A stretch of DNA of 64,000 nt from Curtobacterium sp. MCBD17_013 (GCF_003234565.1 NZ_QKTU01000004.1:1-64000); one strand, 5' to 3'; shown: positions 1 through 7,737, numbered from the stretch's first letter. Translations and numbers: made by a program. Notes: a model not told the origin generated them from the sequence alone.

Positions 1-41
1 CACCCCCGGTGCCACACGCCCCCCGGCCGGCCAGCCGCCCC

Positions 42-635
42 TCAGTGCACCCGAACCGGCTGCCCGGCCGCACCCCCGCGTGCGATGTGCAGCAGGACCG
101 GCAGCCGCATCCCGAGCACGGCGTCGAGGTCGCCGACGACGTCCTCGATCCGCGTCGTGAGATCTCGCGGCGCCGAACCCTGCCGGGGCCGGACCCGGAT
201 CCGAACGGCACGGGCGCCCCGGACGCGGTAGACGTCCACGGCGAGCGAGTGGACCTCGGGCAGCGCACCGATGGCCGAGGACAGCGCGTGCTGCACCGCG
301 GTGGAGTCGATGGTCACGAGGCCGTCGACGGGGGCGGCGGTGCCCTCGTCCTCGATCACCGTGGCGATCCGACCGCCACCGCGGGTGGCGAGCACCACGA
401 GCGCGAGGACCGCGACGAGCAGGGCCACACCGAGCGCGATGGACCACGCCGTGACCGACGTCGGACGGTCGGCACCGGACCCGAACCCGGCGAGGGCGCC
501 CGGTGCGATGCGGTGCCACGTCCGTGCGGCACCCGGCACGGTGCCGAGCGCGACCACGGCGAGCCCACCGGCCAGGAGCACCAGGCCGACGAGGACGAGC
601 AGCACGCGGCCGAGGGTGCGGTTGCTCGCGGTCAT
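42..635 (-). CDS. AmaP-like alkaline-shock membrane anchor protein
   Basis: This is a 197-residue membrane protein. Two hydrophobic segments (about residues 8-30 and 63-83) are followed by a soluble domain of about 110 residues with the pattern TRIEDVVGDLDAVLG. The layout resembles AmaP proteins, which tether Asp23 at the membrane in Firmicutes. It is the last gene of a five-gene minus-strand operon containing two Asp23-like proteins, and its ATG overlaps the TGA of the upstream gene by four bases (632-635). Its two-TM plus C-terminal-domain plan matches the preceding DUF6286-type protein, so the two may be old paralogues. The anchor role is inferred from context and topology; the sequence has no catalytic motif that I recognise. 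Confidence 0.72.
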   Translation of the reverse strand: MTASNRTLGRVLLVLVGLVLLAGGLAVVALGTVPGAARTWHRIAPGALAGFGSGADRPTSVTAWSIALGVALLVAVLALVVLATRGGGRIATVIEDEGTAAPVDGLVTIDSTAVQHALSSAIGALPEVHSLAVDVYRVRGARAVRIRVRPRQGSAPRDLTTRIEDVVGDLDAVLGMRLPVLLHIARGGAAGQPVRVH

Positions 636-1354
636 CCGTCGACCCTTCCGGCCGGTTGCACGCGCACCCGCACGCTGATCGCGGGTGTGGGGTCGATCGT
701 GTCGACCTCGGCGCGCACGGCCTCGGTCACGGCGACGACGGGGACGTCGACGCCGGCGGCGGGCCGCAGCACGACCTCGGCGGTTCGGCGCCCGACGGTG
801 CCGACCGCGCCCTCCGGGCCGAGGCGCGTGACGCTGCGGGCGGCGCGCGCGGTGGCGGAGGCCAGCACCTCGTCGTCGACGACGACGGCGAGCCGCTGTG
901 ACGGCATCGTGTGCCGCGCGCGCCGCTTCGGCAGCACACCGAGCAGCACGAGGACGAGCCCGAGGAACGCCACGAGCCCGCCCACCACGTCCAGGACCGG
1001 GAGGACCGTCCCGGCCGGAGCGGCGACGGCTGCGTCGACGACGGTGCGCGGTTCGAACCCCGCGAGGCGTTCGTGGAGCAGGACGAGGACCGCGGCGAGC
1101 GCCACGGCGGCGGCCACGAGGACGACGCAGACCATGGTGACGGAGACGGCGACGGACCGGGAGACGTGCGTCTCGCGCCGCAGGAGCCGACGGTGCACGC
1201 GGTCGTGCTCGGCGGGGTCGTCGGCGGACCGGTCACGGGGGTCGCCGAAGCCGGGCGGGGTGGCGAGACCGTGGCGCGATCCGCTGCCGTGGGAGGCGCG
1301 GGGACCGTCGGGACCGTCGGGCGAGCCGGCGCGGTCGCCGGTCTCCATGCTCAT
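632..1354 (-). CDS. DUF6286-type membrane protein of the Asp23 operon
   Basis: This 240-residue protein has a charged Gly/Pro/Asp/Arg-rich cytoplasmic N-terminus (about 1-65), a first membrane helix at about 67-92, a second at about 113-138, and a C-terminal soluble domain rich in Val and Arg that ends SVRVRVQPAGRVDG. This order matches the DUF6286 family found next to Asp23-like genes in Actinobacteria. Both ends are translationally coupled: its ATG overlaps the TGA of the second Asp23-like gene (1351-1354), and its TGA overlaps the ATG of the AmaP-like gene (632-635). It is probably a membrane partner for Asp23-like proteins. No biochemical function is known for the family. Confidence 0.7.
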   Translation of the reverse strand: MSMETGDRAGSPDGPDGPRASHGSGSRHGLATPPGFGDPRDRSADDPAEHDRVHRRLLRRETHVSRSVAVSVTMVCVVLVAAAVALAAVLVLLHERLAGFEPRTVVDAAVAAPAGTVLPVLDVVGGLVAFLGLVLVLLGVLPKRRARHTMPSQRLAVVVDDEVLASATARAARSVTRLGPEGAVGTVGRRTAEVVLRPAAGVDVPVVAVTEAVRAEVDTIDPTPAISVRVRVQPAGRVDG

Positions 1355-1839
1355 CGGACCCGCCCCGGGACCTCGACGATCGACGACGTGAACACCACGG
1401 ACACACGGGACACGTGGCGCCCGGTCACGGTGTGCACCCGTTCGGCGATGACGCCGCGGGCGCGGTGCGTGCGGGCGAGGACCGGCTCGTCGGGCACCCG
1501 GTGCGAGCCGAGCTGTGGCAGCGCGAGCGGTCCGCGGACCTCGATCGCCAGGGCACCGCGGCCGTCGTCGGCGACGCGCGCGCGGACCTCGCGGACGGGC
1601 ACGTGCAGGGCCTCGGCGGCGGCGGCCTGCGCGGTGTGGACGAGGGCGGGCGCGGCGATGCGGTCCCAGCCGGGGACGGGCCTCCCGGCCGACCCGACCG
1701 AGGCTGCCGACGCGACCGACCCGACCGACCCGACGGACCGGGCCGACCCGACCGACCCGGCCGACCCGGCCGACCCGGCCGACGCGACCGACCCGGCTGA
1801 CGCGACCGACCCCGCCGGCCCGTTCGGCTCACTCGTCAC
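1351..1839 (-). CDS. Asp23/Gls24-like protein with low-complexity N-terminus
   Basis: This is a 162-residue protein. Residues 10-52 are a low-complexity tract of Gly-Ser-Val/Ala repeats, encoded by an imperfect 9-base DNA repeat (about 1690-1815). Residues 55-162 form a small alpha/beta domain of Asp23/Gls24 character, with an alternating Val/Arg strand pattern at the end (VHTVTGRHVSRVSVVF). It is shorter and more divergent than the first Asp23-like protein of the operon. The start overlaps the TGA of the DUF2273-like gene (1836-1839) and the stop overlaps the next ATG. A structural envelope-stress role is inferred from the operon. The repeat tract may vary in length between strains without breaking the frame. 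Confidence 0.68.
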   Translation of the reverse strand: MTSEPNGPAGSVASAGSVASAGSAGSAGSVGSARSVGSVGSVASAASVGSAGRPVPGWDRIAAPALVHTAQAAAAEALHVPVREVRARVADDGRGALAIEVRGPLALPQLGSHRVPDEPVLARTHRARGVIAERVHTVTGRHVSRVSVVFTSSIVEVPGRVR

Positions 1840-2027
1840 GACGAACTCCGGCGTCCACGCAGGACGTCGGCGAGCCGGCGGACGTCGATGTCGCCGCTGA
1901 CGAGCCGTCCGACCAGGGCGCCGACGGCCATGAACACCGCGACGACGACGAACGCCCAGAACCCGAGCGTCACGGCCACGATCGCGAGGACCGCGCCGGC
2001 GCCCATGCCGACCACCGTGGCGTTCAC
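1836..2027 (-). CDS. Small DUF2273-like membrane protein
   Basis: This 63-residue protein starts at GTG 2027. It has one long hydrophobic stretch (about residues 8-38: MGAGAVLAIVAVTLGFWAFV and on) and a basic tail ending DVLRGRRSSS. DUF2273 proteins are small membrane proteins encoded beside asp23/amaP. The GTG overlaps the TGA of the upstream Asp23 gene (2024-2027) and its own TGA overlaps the next ATG (1836-1839). That double coupling, together with the membrane segment, shows that the gene is real despite its size. A longer open frame on the same strand through 2642 is only the upstream extension of this frame across the Asp23 gene. Confidence 0.72.
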   Translation of the reverse strand: MNATVVGMGAGAVLAIVAVTLGFWAFVVVAVFMAVGALVGRLVSGDIDVRRLADVLRGRRSSS

Positions 2028-2569
2028 TGGACCCGCGCCTCGGTCGGTTCGCCGTTCAACGCGGGGATGTTGACGTCGTTGATCGCGACGTTGACCTCGG
2101 TGACCTCGAGGCCGACGAGCGTGGTCAGGGCGGCGGTGACGGCCGAGCGGACGTCCTGTGCGACCTCCATCATCGGCATCGGGTACTCGACCACGATGGT
2201 GAGGTCCACCGCGACCTGGGTCTCGCCGACCTCGACGCGGACGCCCTGCCCGAGGTCGCTCGAGCCGATGGCGTCGCGGATGGCCCCGAACGCGCGGGCG
2301 GTGTTGCCGCCGAGGGCGAAGACGCCGGGGACCTCGCGCGCCGCGATCCCGGCCACCTTCGCGACGACCGCGTCGTCGATGACGGTCCGGCCGTGCGTCG
2401 TGATCTCGGTGGTCGTGGTGGGGTCCGCGACGACCGCGCTCGAACCGTCGACGCGCGAGGACCCGCCCGCCGTCGTGCGCGCTGTCGTCACCCGCGTCGT
2501 GCTCGCGCCGGTCGTGCCCGCGCGGCCGGGGGTCGCCGCTCCGCCCGCGCCGTTCGTGGTGGTTGCCAT
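2024..2569 (-). CDS. Asp23/Gls24 family envelope stress response protein
   Basis: This 181-residue protein is the first gene of the operon. Residues 1-55 are a Thr/Ala/Gly-rich flexible segment. Residues 56-181 carry the Asp23 fold signature: GRTVIDDAVVAKVAGIAARE, then PGVFALGG, VEVGETQVAVDLTIVVEYP, and a final EVTEVNVAINDVNIP. Family members are abundant, membrane-associated, non-enzymatic proteins linked to envelope stress. The ATG at 2569 has GGGAGC upstream at a suitable distance. The promoter should lie in 2570-2731, shared with divergent xthA. All downstream genes of the operon overlap by four bases, so translation of this gene probably drives the whole set. Confidence 0.85.
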   Translation of the reverse strand: MATTTNGAGGAATPGRAGTTGASTTRVTTARTTAGGSSRVDGSSAVVADPTTTTEITTHGRTVIDDAVVAKVAGIAAREVPGVFALGGNTARAFGAIRDAIGSSDLGQGVRVEVGETQVAVDLTIVVEYPMPMMEVAQDVRSAVTAALTTLVGLEVTEVNVAINDVNIPALNGEPTEARVQ

Positions 2570-2731
2570 GTCCGCTCCCGTCGTCGATGTCGTGATGGAG
2601 GTCCTGCGACCGTGCGCCGCGGGCGCCGGGTCTGCCGTCCAACCAACACCCTGCCGTGCGGGGCCGACCGCCCCGGTCGGGAGACCCCCAGGGACCGCCG
2701 GGCGTCGGGGGCGGCCGGTAGGTTCGTCACC

Positions 2732-3568
2732 ATGCGTGTCGCCTCGTGGAACGTCAACTCGATCCGATCCCGCGCCTCCCGTGTGGTCGACTGGCTCGTG
2801 GGTGAGGACGTCGACGTGCTCGGCATGCAGGAGATCAAGTGCAAGCCCGAGCAGTTCCCGGTCGACCTGTTCGAGGCCGCGGGCTACACCGTCGAGGCCC
2901 ACGGCCTGAACCAGTGGAACGGCGTCGCGTTCGCCAGCCGACTCCCGATGGAGGACGTGACGCGCGACTTCCCGACGCAGCCCGGGTTCCTCAAGGGGCA
3001 CGAGGGCGACGACGTCCCCGTGGAGGCCCGGGCGATGGGTGTCACGGTCGACGGCGTGCGGCTGTGGAGCCTGTACGTGCCGAACGGCCGCGCGGTCGGC
3101 GACCCCCACTACACGTACAAGCTCGACTGGCTCGCGCGGCTGGCAGCCCGCACCGAGGAGTGGATCGCCGCCGCTCCGGACCAGCCGCTCGCGCTCATGG
3201 GCGATTGGAACGTCGCCCCCTTCGACGAGGACGTTTGGGACCGCGCGCTGTTCGAGGGCCACACGCACGTGTCCGAGCCGGAGCGGGCCGCGTTCCGCGC
3301 GTTCGAGGGCATCGGGCTGACCGACGTCGTCCGCCCGCTCGTGCCCACCGGGTACACCTACTGGGACTACAAGCAGCTGCGGTTCCCGCGGAACGAGGGC
3401 ATGCGCATCGACTTCGTCATGGGGTCCCCCGCATTCGCCGAGGTCGTCACGGCAGCCGCCATCCACCGCAACGAGCGCAAGGGCGACGCCCCGAGCGACC
3501 ACGTGCCGGTGAGCGTCGACCTCGACCTCGACACGAGTCTCGACGACGACCGCCCGATGATCTTCTGA
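2732..3568 (+). CDS. xthA: Exodeoxyribonuclease III (AP endonuclease)
   Basis: This 278-residue member of the ExoIII/AP endonuclease family incises DNA 5' of abasic sites and has 3' exonuclease activity in base excision repair. The catalytic set is complete: N7 (SWNVNS), E34 (GMQEIK), Y115 (LYVPNG), D158 and N160 (MGDWNVAP), and D256-H257 (SDHVPV). Length is normal for the family. The ATG at 2732 has no Shine-Dalgarno sequence but is preceded by TAGGTT (2719-2724) with a 7-base gap, so the transcript is probably leaderless. It is divergent from the Asp23 operon and ends at an inverted repeat shared with the convergent transporter gene. Confidence 0.95.
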   Translation: MRVASWNVNSIRSRASRVVDWLVGEDVDVLGMQEIKCKPEQFPVDLFEAAGYTVEAHGLNQWNGVAFASRLPMEDVTRDFPTQPGFLKGHEGDDVPVEARAMGVTVDGVRLWSLYVPNGRAVGDPHYTYKLDWLARLAARTEEWIAAAPDQPLALMGDWNVAPFDEDVWDRALFEGHTHVSEPERAAFRAFEGIGLTDVVRPLVPTGYTYWDYKQLRFPRNEGMRIDFVMGSPAFAEVVTAAAIHRNERKGDAPSDHVPVSVDLDLDTSLDDDRPMIF

Positions 3569-3580
3569 CGCGGCATCCGC

Positions 3581-3622
3581 CGGACGGGAGGGCCGGGGCG
3601 GCCGGTCCCGCGCCTCCCGGCC
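3581..3622. terminator. Convergent terminator-like inverted repeat (CGGGAGG family)
   Basis: Arms CGGGAGG (3585-3591) and CCTCCCG (3613-3619) pair between the convergent xthA and AEC transporter genes. The arm sequence recurs at several other gene ends in this window, so this looks like a repeat used as a bidirectional terminator. There is no U tract. Confidence 0.6.
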
Positions 3623-3632
3623 GGCGGTGGCG

Positions 3633-4553
3633 TCAGTGCAGCAGCGCCGCCACGACGACGAGGACGGGCACCGCGCCGATCGTCGACACGAGCACGACGT
3701 CCCGCGCGACGGGCACGGCCGCGTCGTACCGCTGCGCGTAGTTGAAGACGTTCTGCGCGGTCGGCAGCCCGGCGAGCACCGTCAGGACGAACAGGTGCTC
3801 GTGCGACACGTGGAACACGAAGCGCGCGATGACGTAGGCGAGCACCGGCATCACGAACAGCTTGAGCGCGCTCGCCACGACCACGTCCACCCGGGTGTCC
3901 GGGTCACGGAAGGGCGCGTTGCCGTGCAGGCTCATCCCGAACGACAGCAGGACGACGGGTACCGCGGCCGCGCCGACGAGCGAGAACGGCTCCATCACCG
4001 GGTCGGGGATCCGCACGCCGGTCAGCGACACGACCAGGCCGAGGAGGGACGCGATGATGAGCGGGTTGCTCACCGGTCCGAGGATCCGCCGCCGCAGGCC
4101 CCCGCCCGAGGACGTCGCCGTGTCGAGGATCGTCAGCGCGATCGGCGCGAGCACGACGAGCTGCAGCAGGATGACCGGCACCACGTACGCCGGATGGCCG
4201 AGCACGTAGACGGCGACGGGCAGGCCGATGTTGTTCGAGTTGACGTACCCGGCGGCGAGCGCCCCGACCGTGGTCTGGGCGAGGTCGCGGCGCAGCACGA
4301 ACCGGAACACGGCGGCGGTCCCGAGCGCGACGACGAGCGCGGTCACGAGCGACACCACGAGCATCTCGGACAGCAGCACGTGGATGTCCGCCGTCGCGAT
4401 CGTGTGGAACAGCAGGCACGGGGTCAGGACGAAGAACACGAGCCGGCTCATGACGAACTGCGCGTGCGGGCCGAGGACCCCGAGCCGTCCGACGAGGTAC
4501 CCCGTGGCGATCACGACGCCGATGATCGCGAACCCGATCAGCACTCCGCTCAC
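3633..4553 (-). CDS. AEC family (auxin efflux carrier-type) transporter
   Basis: This 306-residue integral membrane protein has about ten hydrophobic helices and no large soluble domain, typical of the AEC/BART group of secondary transporters that export small organic anions. Recognisable stretches are GVVIATGYLVGRLGVLG near the N-terminus, a Gly/Asn-rich half-helix (NSNNIGLPVAVYVLG), and GLPTAQNVFNYAQRY near the C-terminus. The last two correspond to the conserved broken-helix motifs of the family. The substrate cannot be read from sequence. I chose GTG 4553 because hydrophobic sequence starts there and CAGGAT (4560-4565) ends six bases upstream, fitting a leaderless start. The frame stays open to 4661. 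Confidence 0.85.
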   Translation of the reverse strand: MSGVLIGFAIIGVVIATGYLVGRLGVLGPHAQFVMSRLVFFVLTPCLLFHTIATADIHVLLSEMLVVSLVTALVVALGTAAVFRFVLRRDLAQTTVGALAAGYVNSNNIGLPVAVYVLGHPAYVVPVILLQLVVLAPIALTILDTATSSGGGLRRRILGPVSNPLIIASLLGLVVSLTGVRIPDPVMEPFSLVGAAAVPVVLLSFGMSLHGNAPFRDPDTRVDVVVASALKLFVMPVLAYVIARFVFHVSHEHLFVLTVLAGLPTAQNVFNYAQRYDAAVPVARDVVLVSTIGAVPVLVVVAALLH

Positions 4554-4675
4554 GGGTCCATCCTGGCATCGAGCTCGTCGACGGAGGGACGGCCGTCTGA
4601 TCCGACATCGGTCGCCGGTCGGAGTCGACGACACCCGTGGGAATACGTTCGCATGGAACACCGTTGGGAGGCACC

Positions 4676-5275
4676 ATGACCGCGACGTCCGACACCACCA
4701 CGCTGACCCGTTCCACCGACTCCAGCCGCCCGCTCGTGCCGCTGCTCGAGGAGCGCTGGAGCCCCCGCTCGTTCGACGAGACGGCGACGATCGACGACGA
4801 CACCGTGACCACGCTGCTCGAGGCCGCGCGCTGGGCCCCGTCCGCGTCGAACACCCAGCCCCGCCGGTTCGTGGTGGGCCGCCGCGGCACCCCGACCTTC
4901 GACGTGATCATGGAGCACCTCATGGGCTTCAACCAGGCGTGGGCGCACCGTGCGAGCGCCCTCGTCGTCGCGATCGCCGAGACCGCTGACGAGGACGGTC
5001 AGCCCCGCCGCTGGGCGGAGTACGACCTGGGTCAGGCGATCGCCGCGCTCGCCGTCCAGGCGCACGCCGAGGGGTTGCACGTGCACCAGCTCGGCGGTAT
5101 CGACGTCGACGGCCTCCGCACCGCGTTCGCGTTGCCCGAGCGCTTCGTGCCCGTCACGGTGACCGCGATCGGGACGGTCGCCGACCCGTCGCAGCTCGAC
5201 GAGCAGGCCGCCGCCCGCGAGCTCGCGCCCCGCACGCGCCTGCCCCTCGACGAGCTGGTGCTCGCGCGCGACTGA
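4676..5275 (+). CDS. Nitroreductase family FMN-dependent oxidoreductase
   Basis: This 199-residue protein of the nitroreductase superfamily reduces nitro compounds, quinones or related substrates with NAD(P)H through FMN. The FMN phosphate-binding pattern RWSPRSFD is followed by ARWAPSASNTQPRRF, the canonical N-terminal region. A central helical domain (EYDLGQAIAALAVQAHAEGL) precedes a short C-terminal tail. A good Shine-Dalgarno sequence (GGGAGG near 4666) precedes ATG 4676; an upstream in-frame ATG at 4637 lacks one. It is a single gene, convergent with the P-loop kinase and separated from it by a perfect 25-base inverted repeat. The physiological substrate is unknown. Confidence 0.88.
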   Translation: MTATSDTTTLTRSTDSSRPLVPLLEERWSPRSFDETATIDDDTVTTLLEAARWAPSASNTQPRRFVVGRRGTPTFDVIMEHLMGFNQAWAHRASALVVAIAETADEDGQPRRWAEYDLGQAIAALAVQAHAEGLHVHQLGGIDVDGLRTAFALPERFVPVTVTAIGTVADPSQLDEQAAARELAPRTRLPLDELVLARD

Positions 5276-5292
5276 CCCCGGGGCCCCTGTTC

Positions 5293-5356
5293 CGCCGAGA
5301 TCGCAGAAGATGCCGCTTCGACCCCTGTCAGAGCGGCATCTTCTGCGATCTCGGCG
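5293..5356. repeat. REP-like element: perfect 25-bp inverted repeat
   Basis: Left arm 5293-5317 and right arm 5332-5356 are perfect reverse complements separated by 14 bases. The arms contain CGAGATCGCAG and TGCCGCT. A diverged copy lies at 39034-39097, also between convergent genes. It could act as a bidirectional terminator, but the shared primary sequence suggests a dispersed REP- or MITE-like family. Confidence 0.85.
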
Positions 5357-5402
5357 AGGGGGTGGGCGGGACGCGCCCCGGCAAGGGCGGCCGGCGGGCC
5401 CG

Positions 5403-5918
5403 TCAGGGGCGCGGCGGCCGCACCGCCCCGAGCGCCGCGGCCACCAGGGCCTCGACCGGCTCCGCCGCGTCGAGCACCGTGCGCTCCGCCGCCCATCCGT
5501 CGAGGGCGTCCGCACGCCGAGCCAGGGTGTCCCACCCCGGCTCCGGGAGGCGCGTGAAGCGCTGACCCCGGCCCTCCAGACGGGCGCGGTGCCGGTCCGG
5601 GTCCGCGAGCCGGAGCTCGAACCAGTGCGTCTCGGCGCCCGACCGTTCGGCGAGCCCGATCCACTGCTCGCGAGCGCGCGGGTCGTCGTTCACAGCGTCG
5701 ACGACGACCGATCGTCCCACGGCGAGCTGCGCCTCCGCGACGCGTTCCACCACACCGTAGGCGGCGACACCCGTGGTGGACCCGGCAGGCAGCCCGGCCG
5801 CGAGCAGTGCGTCCTCGACGAGGTCGACGGCGAGCACGACCGCGTCGACCCGGGCCGCGAGCGCCGCCGCGAACGTCGACTTGCCGACACCGGGCAGCCC
5901 CGCCAGGACGATGAGCAC
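5403..5918 (-). CDS. AAA family P-loop kinase-like protein
   Basis: This 171-residue single-domain P-loop protein has its Walker A motif GLPGVGKST at residues 7-15, directly after the first strand LIVLA. A second strand, SVVVDAVNDDPRAREQW, resembles the Walker B/substrate region of gluconate kinase- and chloramphenicol phosphotransferase-like small-molecule kinases. The LEGRGQRFTRLPEPGWDTL stretch is typical of these kinases' C-terminal nucleotide lid. The substrate is unknown. The start is GTG 5918, with no Shine-Dalgarno sequence but with TAGGGT (5925-5930) six bases upstream, suggesting a leaderless transcript. It is a single gene, convergent with the nitroreductase. Confidence 0.75.
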   Translation of the reverse strand: MLIVLAGLPGVGKSTFAAALAARVDAVVLAVDLVEDALLAAGLPAGSTTGVAAYGVVERVAEAQLAVGRSVVVDAVNDDPRAREQWIGLAERSGAETHWFELRLADPDRHRARLEGRGQRFTRLPEPGWDTLARRADALDGWAAERTVLDAAEPVEALVAAALGAVRPPRP

Positions 5919-6019
5919 GCGCTCACCCTACCGACCCTCAGGAGACCCCTGGCCAGCGCGGCCGGCCTCGTCCCCGCGGACCCTCCTGCCGCCCCGGCGC
6001 CTCTGCCAGGATGGTCGCC

Positions 6020-6790
6020 ATGCCCGTACCCCGTCTCGTCGCCTTCGACCTCGACGACACCCTCGCCCCGTCGAAGTCCCCGCTCGACCCCCGCATGCTC
6101 GACACCTTCGCCCGCCTGCTCGACGCCGTGCCCGTCGCCGTCATCTCCGGCGGCCAGTTCGCCCAGTTCGACCAGCAGCTCGTCGCCCCGCTCCGGGCCC
6201 GCGACGGCCTCCGCCTCGACGACCTGCACCTCATGCCGACCTGCGGTACCCGCTACTACCGCTGGCTCGACGCCGACTGGCACCTGGAGTACGCCGAGGA
6301 CCTGACCGAGGACGAGCGCACCCGAGCGATCGCCGTCGTCGAGGACCAGGCGAAGCAGGCCGGCCTGTGGGAGACCGAGACCTGGGGGCCGATCATCGAG
6401 GACCGCGGCTCGCAGATCACGTTCTCGGCGCTGGGACAGGCCGCTCCGGTCGACGCGAAGAAGGCGTGGGACCCCGACGGCAGCAAGAAGGACCACCTCA
6501 AGCGGCTCGTGCAGGCGCAGCTCCCCGACCTCGAGGTCCGCTCGGGCGGCTCCACGTCGATCGACATCACCCGCAAGGGCATCGACAAGGCGTACGGGAT
6601 GACGAAACTCGCGCAGATCACGGGCATCGCGCTCGACGACATGCTGTTCGTCGGCGACCGCCTCGACCCGGAGGGCAACGACTACCCCGTCAAGGCGCTC
6701 GGCGTCCCCTGCCACGCGGTCACGGGCTGGCCGGACACCGCCGACTATCTCGACGAGCTCATCCCCCGCTTCCGCGCGCCCGTCGTCTGA
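6020..6790 (+). CDS. HAD-IIB family phosphatase (phosphomannomutase-like)
   Basis: This 256-residue haloacid dehalogenase-superfamily hydrolase has motif I as AFDLDDTLAPSKSPL (about residues 8-22), motif II as VAVISGGQF, a C2-type cap in the middle, a conserved Lys in ITRKGIDKAYGM, and motif IV as MLFVGDRLDPEGNDYP. This order is that of Cof/phosphomannomutase-type HAD-IIB proteins acting on sugar phosphates; the real substrate is unknown. ATG 6020 is preferred over 6011 because CAGGAT (6007-6012) fits a -10 box seven bases before 6020 and would overlap the earlier ATG. It is convergent with trpF. Confidence 0.88.
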   Translation: MPVPRLVAFDLDDTLAPSKSPLDPRMLDTFARLLDAVPVAVISGGQFAQFDQQLVAPLRARDGLRLDDLHLMPTCGTRYYRWLDADWHLEYAEDLTEDERTRAIAVVEDQAKQAGLWETETWGPIIEDRGSQITFSALGQAAPVDAKKAWDPDGSKKDHLKRLVQAQLPDLEVRSGGSTSIDITRKGIDKAYGMTKLAQITGIALDDMLFVGDRLDPEGNDYPVKALGVPCHAVTGWPDTADYLDELIPRFRAPVV

Positions 6791-6810
6791 CGCCGGCCCG
6801 CGCATGCGCT

Positions 6811-6855
6811 GGCCGGGAGGCCCGGCCCGGCCCCGGCCCTCCTGCCCGGCCGCGC
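6811..6855. repeat. GC-rich inverted repeat of the CGGGAGG family
   Basis: GGCCGGGAGG (6811-6820) faces an imperfect CCTCC-T-GCCCGGCC arm (about 6838-6852) between the convergent HAD phosphatase and trpF. It is probably a bidirectional terminator. Confidence 0.5.
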
Positions 6856-6858
6856 AGG

Positions 6859-6952
6859 TGCGCGCGTGGACGACGAGTGCGCCTGCAGACGACGGCGCAG
6901 TTGTCGTCGGCGCGCGCCCGCTCGTCGTCGGCGCGCGCCCGCGACACCGCGG
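6859..6952. repeat. Intergenic repeat with GACGA/GCGCAGTTGTCGTC core
   Basis: This GC-rich tract contains GACGACGAGTGCGC, GCGCAGTTGTCGTC and two close direct copies of TGTCGTCGGCGCGCGCCCG-like sequence (about 6901-6951). The same core recurs at 9242-9281 and 28278-28360, with a related form at 27209-27249. It sits downstream of convergent HAD and trpF genes. Confidence 0.65.
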
Positions 6953-6973
6953 CCCGCCCCTCCGCGCGGCGGG

Positions 6974-7600
6974 TCAGGCGATGCTGCGGACGGCCTCGAC
7001 GAACGCCCGGATGCGCGCCGGGTCCTTGACGCCGCGCGAGGACTCGACCCCGCTCGACACGTCCACGCCGTCCGGGTCCAACAGCTGCACGGCGGCGCGG
7101 ACGTTCGCCGGCGTGAGTCCACCCGCGAGGATCCAGGCCTCGTCGACGCGTCCGGCGATCGTGCTCGGGTCGACGAGCTTGCCGGCCCCGGGTTCCGCTG
7201 CGTCGAGCAGGAGCAGGTCGTGGTCGTACGCGGCGCGCTGCTCGGGCGTCTCGCGGAGGTAGTCCTGGGCAGCCACCGCCCGGATCGTGAAGAACCCGGC
7301 GTCGCGTGCGCGCGCGAAGTCCGAGGGGGTCTCGTCGCCGTGGAGCTGGAGCGTCGTGAGCCCCACCGCCGAGGCGACCCCGACGATCTCGTCGATCTCC
7401 TGGTCGCGGAACACCCCGACGGCGTCGATGCCCTCCGGCACCCGCTCGACGAGTTCCTTCGCCTGGTCGGCCGTGACCGTGCGGGGGCTCCCCGCCGCGA
7501 ACACGAAGCCGAGCGCATCGGCTCCGGCGTCGATCGCGGCGTCCACCGTCTCGGGGGTCGACAGTCCGCAGATCTTGATCCAGAGGGCGTCGGTGGTCAT
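6974..7600 (-). CDS. trpF: Phosphoribosylanthranilate isomerase
   Basis: This 208-residue TIM-barrel enzyme catalyses the Amadori rearrangement of N-(5-phosphoribosyl)anthranilate to CdRP in tryptophan synthesis. Family motifs are present: WIKICG with the catalytic Cys11, LQLHGDE (85-91), LLLDAA with the probable catalytic Asp133, and the phosphate-binding loops LAGGLTPANV and DVSSGVESSRGVKDP. Length is normal. It is not next to other trp genes here. There is no Shine-Dalgarno sequence; CAGGAT (7607-7612) lies six bases before ATG 7600, so translation is probably leaderless. It is convergent with the HAD phosphatase. Confidence 0.96.
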   Translation of the reverse strand: MTTDALWIKICGLSTPETVDAAIDAGADALGFVFAAGSPRTVTADQAKELVERVPEGIDAVGVFRDQEIDEIVGVASAVGLTTLQLHGDETPSDFARARDAGFFTIRAVAAQDYLRETPEQRAAYDHDLLLLDAAEPGAGKLVDPSTIAGRVDEAWILAGGLTPANVRAAVQLLDPDGVDVSSGVESSRGVKDPARIRAFVEAVRSIA

Positions 7601-7713
7601 GCTCCGATCCTGCCCGACCGCACCTGCGCTGTCACGGCCGCGGGTCCGTCGGCGTCGCCCCGGGCGTTTCCCGTGACCCTCGGTGCTCGACCCGTGCCGA
7701 CCTCACAGCGCGA

Positions 7714-7737
7714 GGGTGCACGACGCGTCGTGCACCC
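7714..7737. terminator. Perfect 24-bp palindrome downstream of the kinase gene
   Basis: GGGTGCACGACG is followed directly by its reverse complement. It starts ten bases past the stop codon of the Ser/Thr kinase gene and 114 bases upstream of trpF. It could be a terminator hairpin with a tight central loop, or an operator for a dimeric protein. Confidence 0.6.

Noticed and set aside
9..1391. Plus-strand 460-codon open frame at the left edge
   Set aside because: It lies antisense to a coupled gene series and is Arg/Thr/Ser-rich, typical of frame shadows in GC-rich DNA. Several other long antisense frames were dismissed for the same reason.
2570..2642. Minus-strand open frame 1836-2642 (268 codons) as one protein
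   Set aside because: Only its last 63 codons, from GTG 2027, are a gene; the rest is an antisense-frame shadow of the Asp23 gene, with Arg/Gly-rich noise composition.
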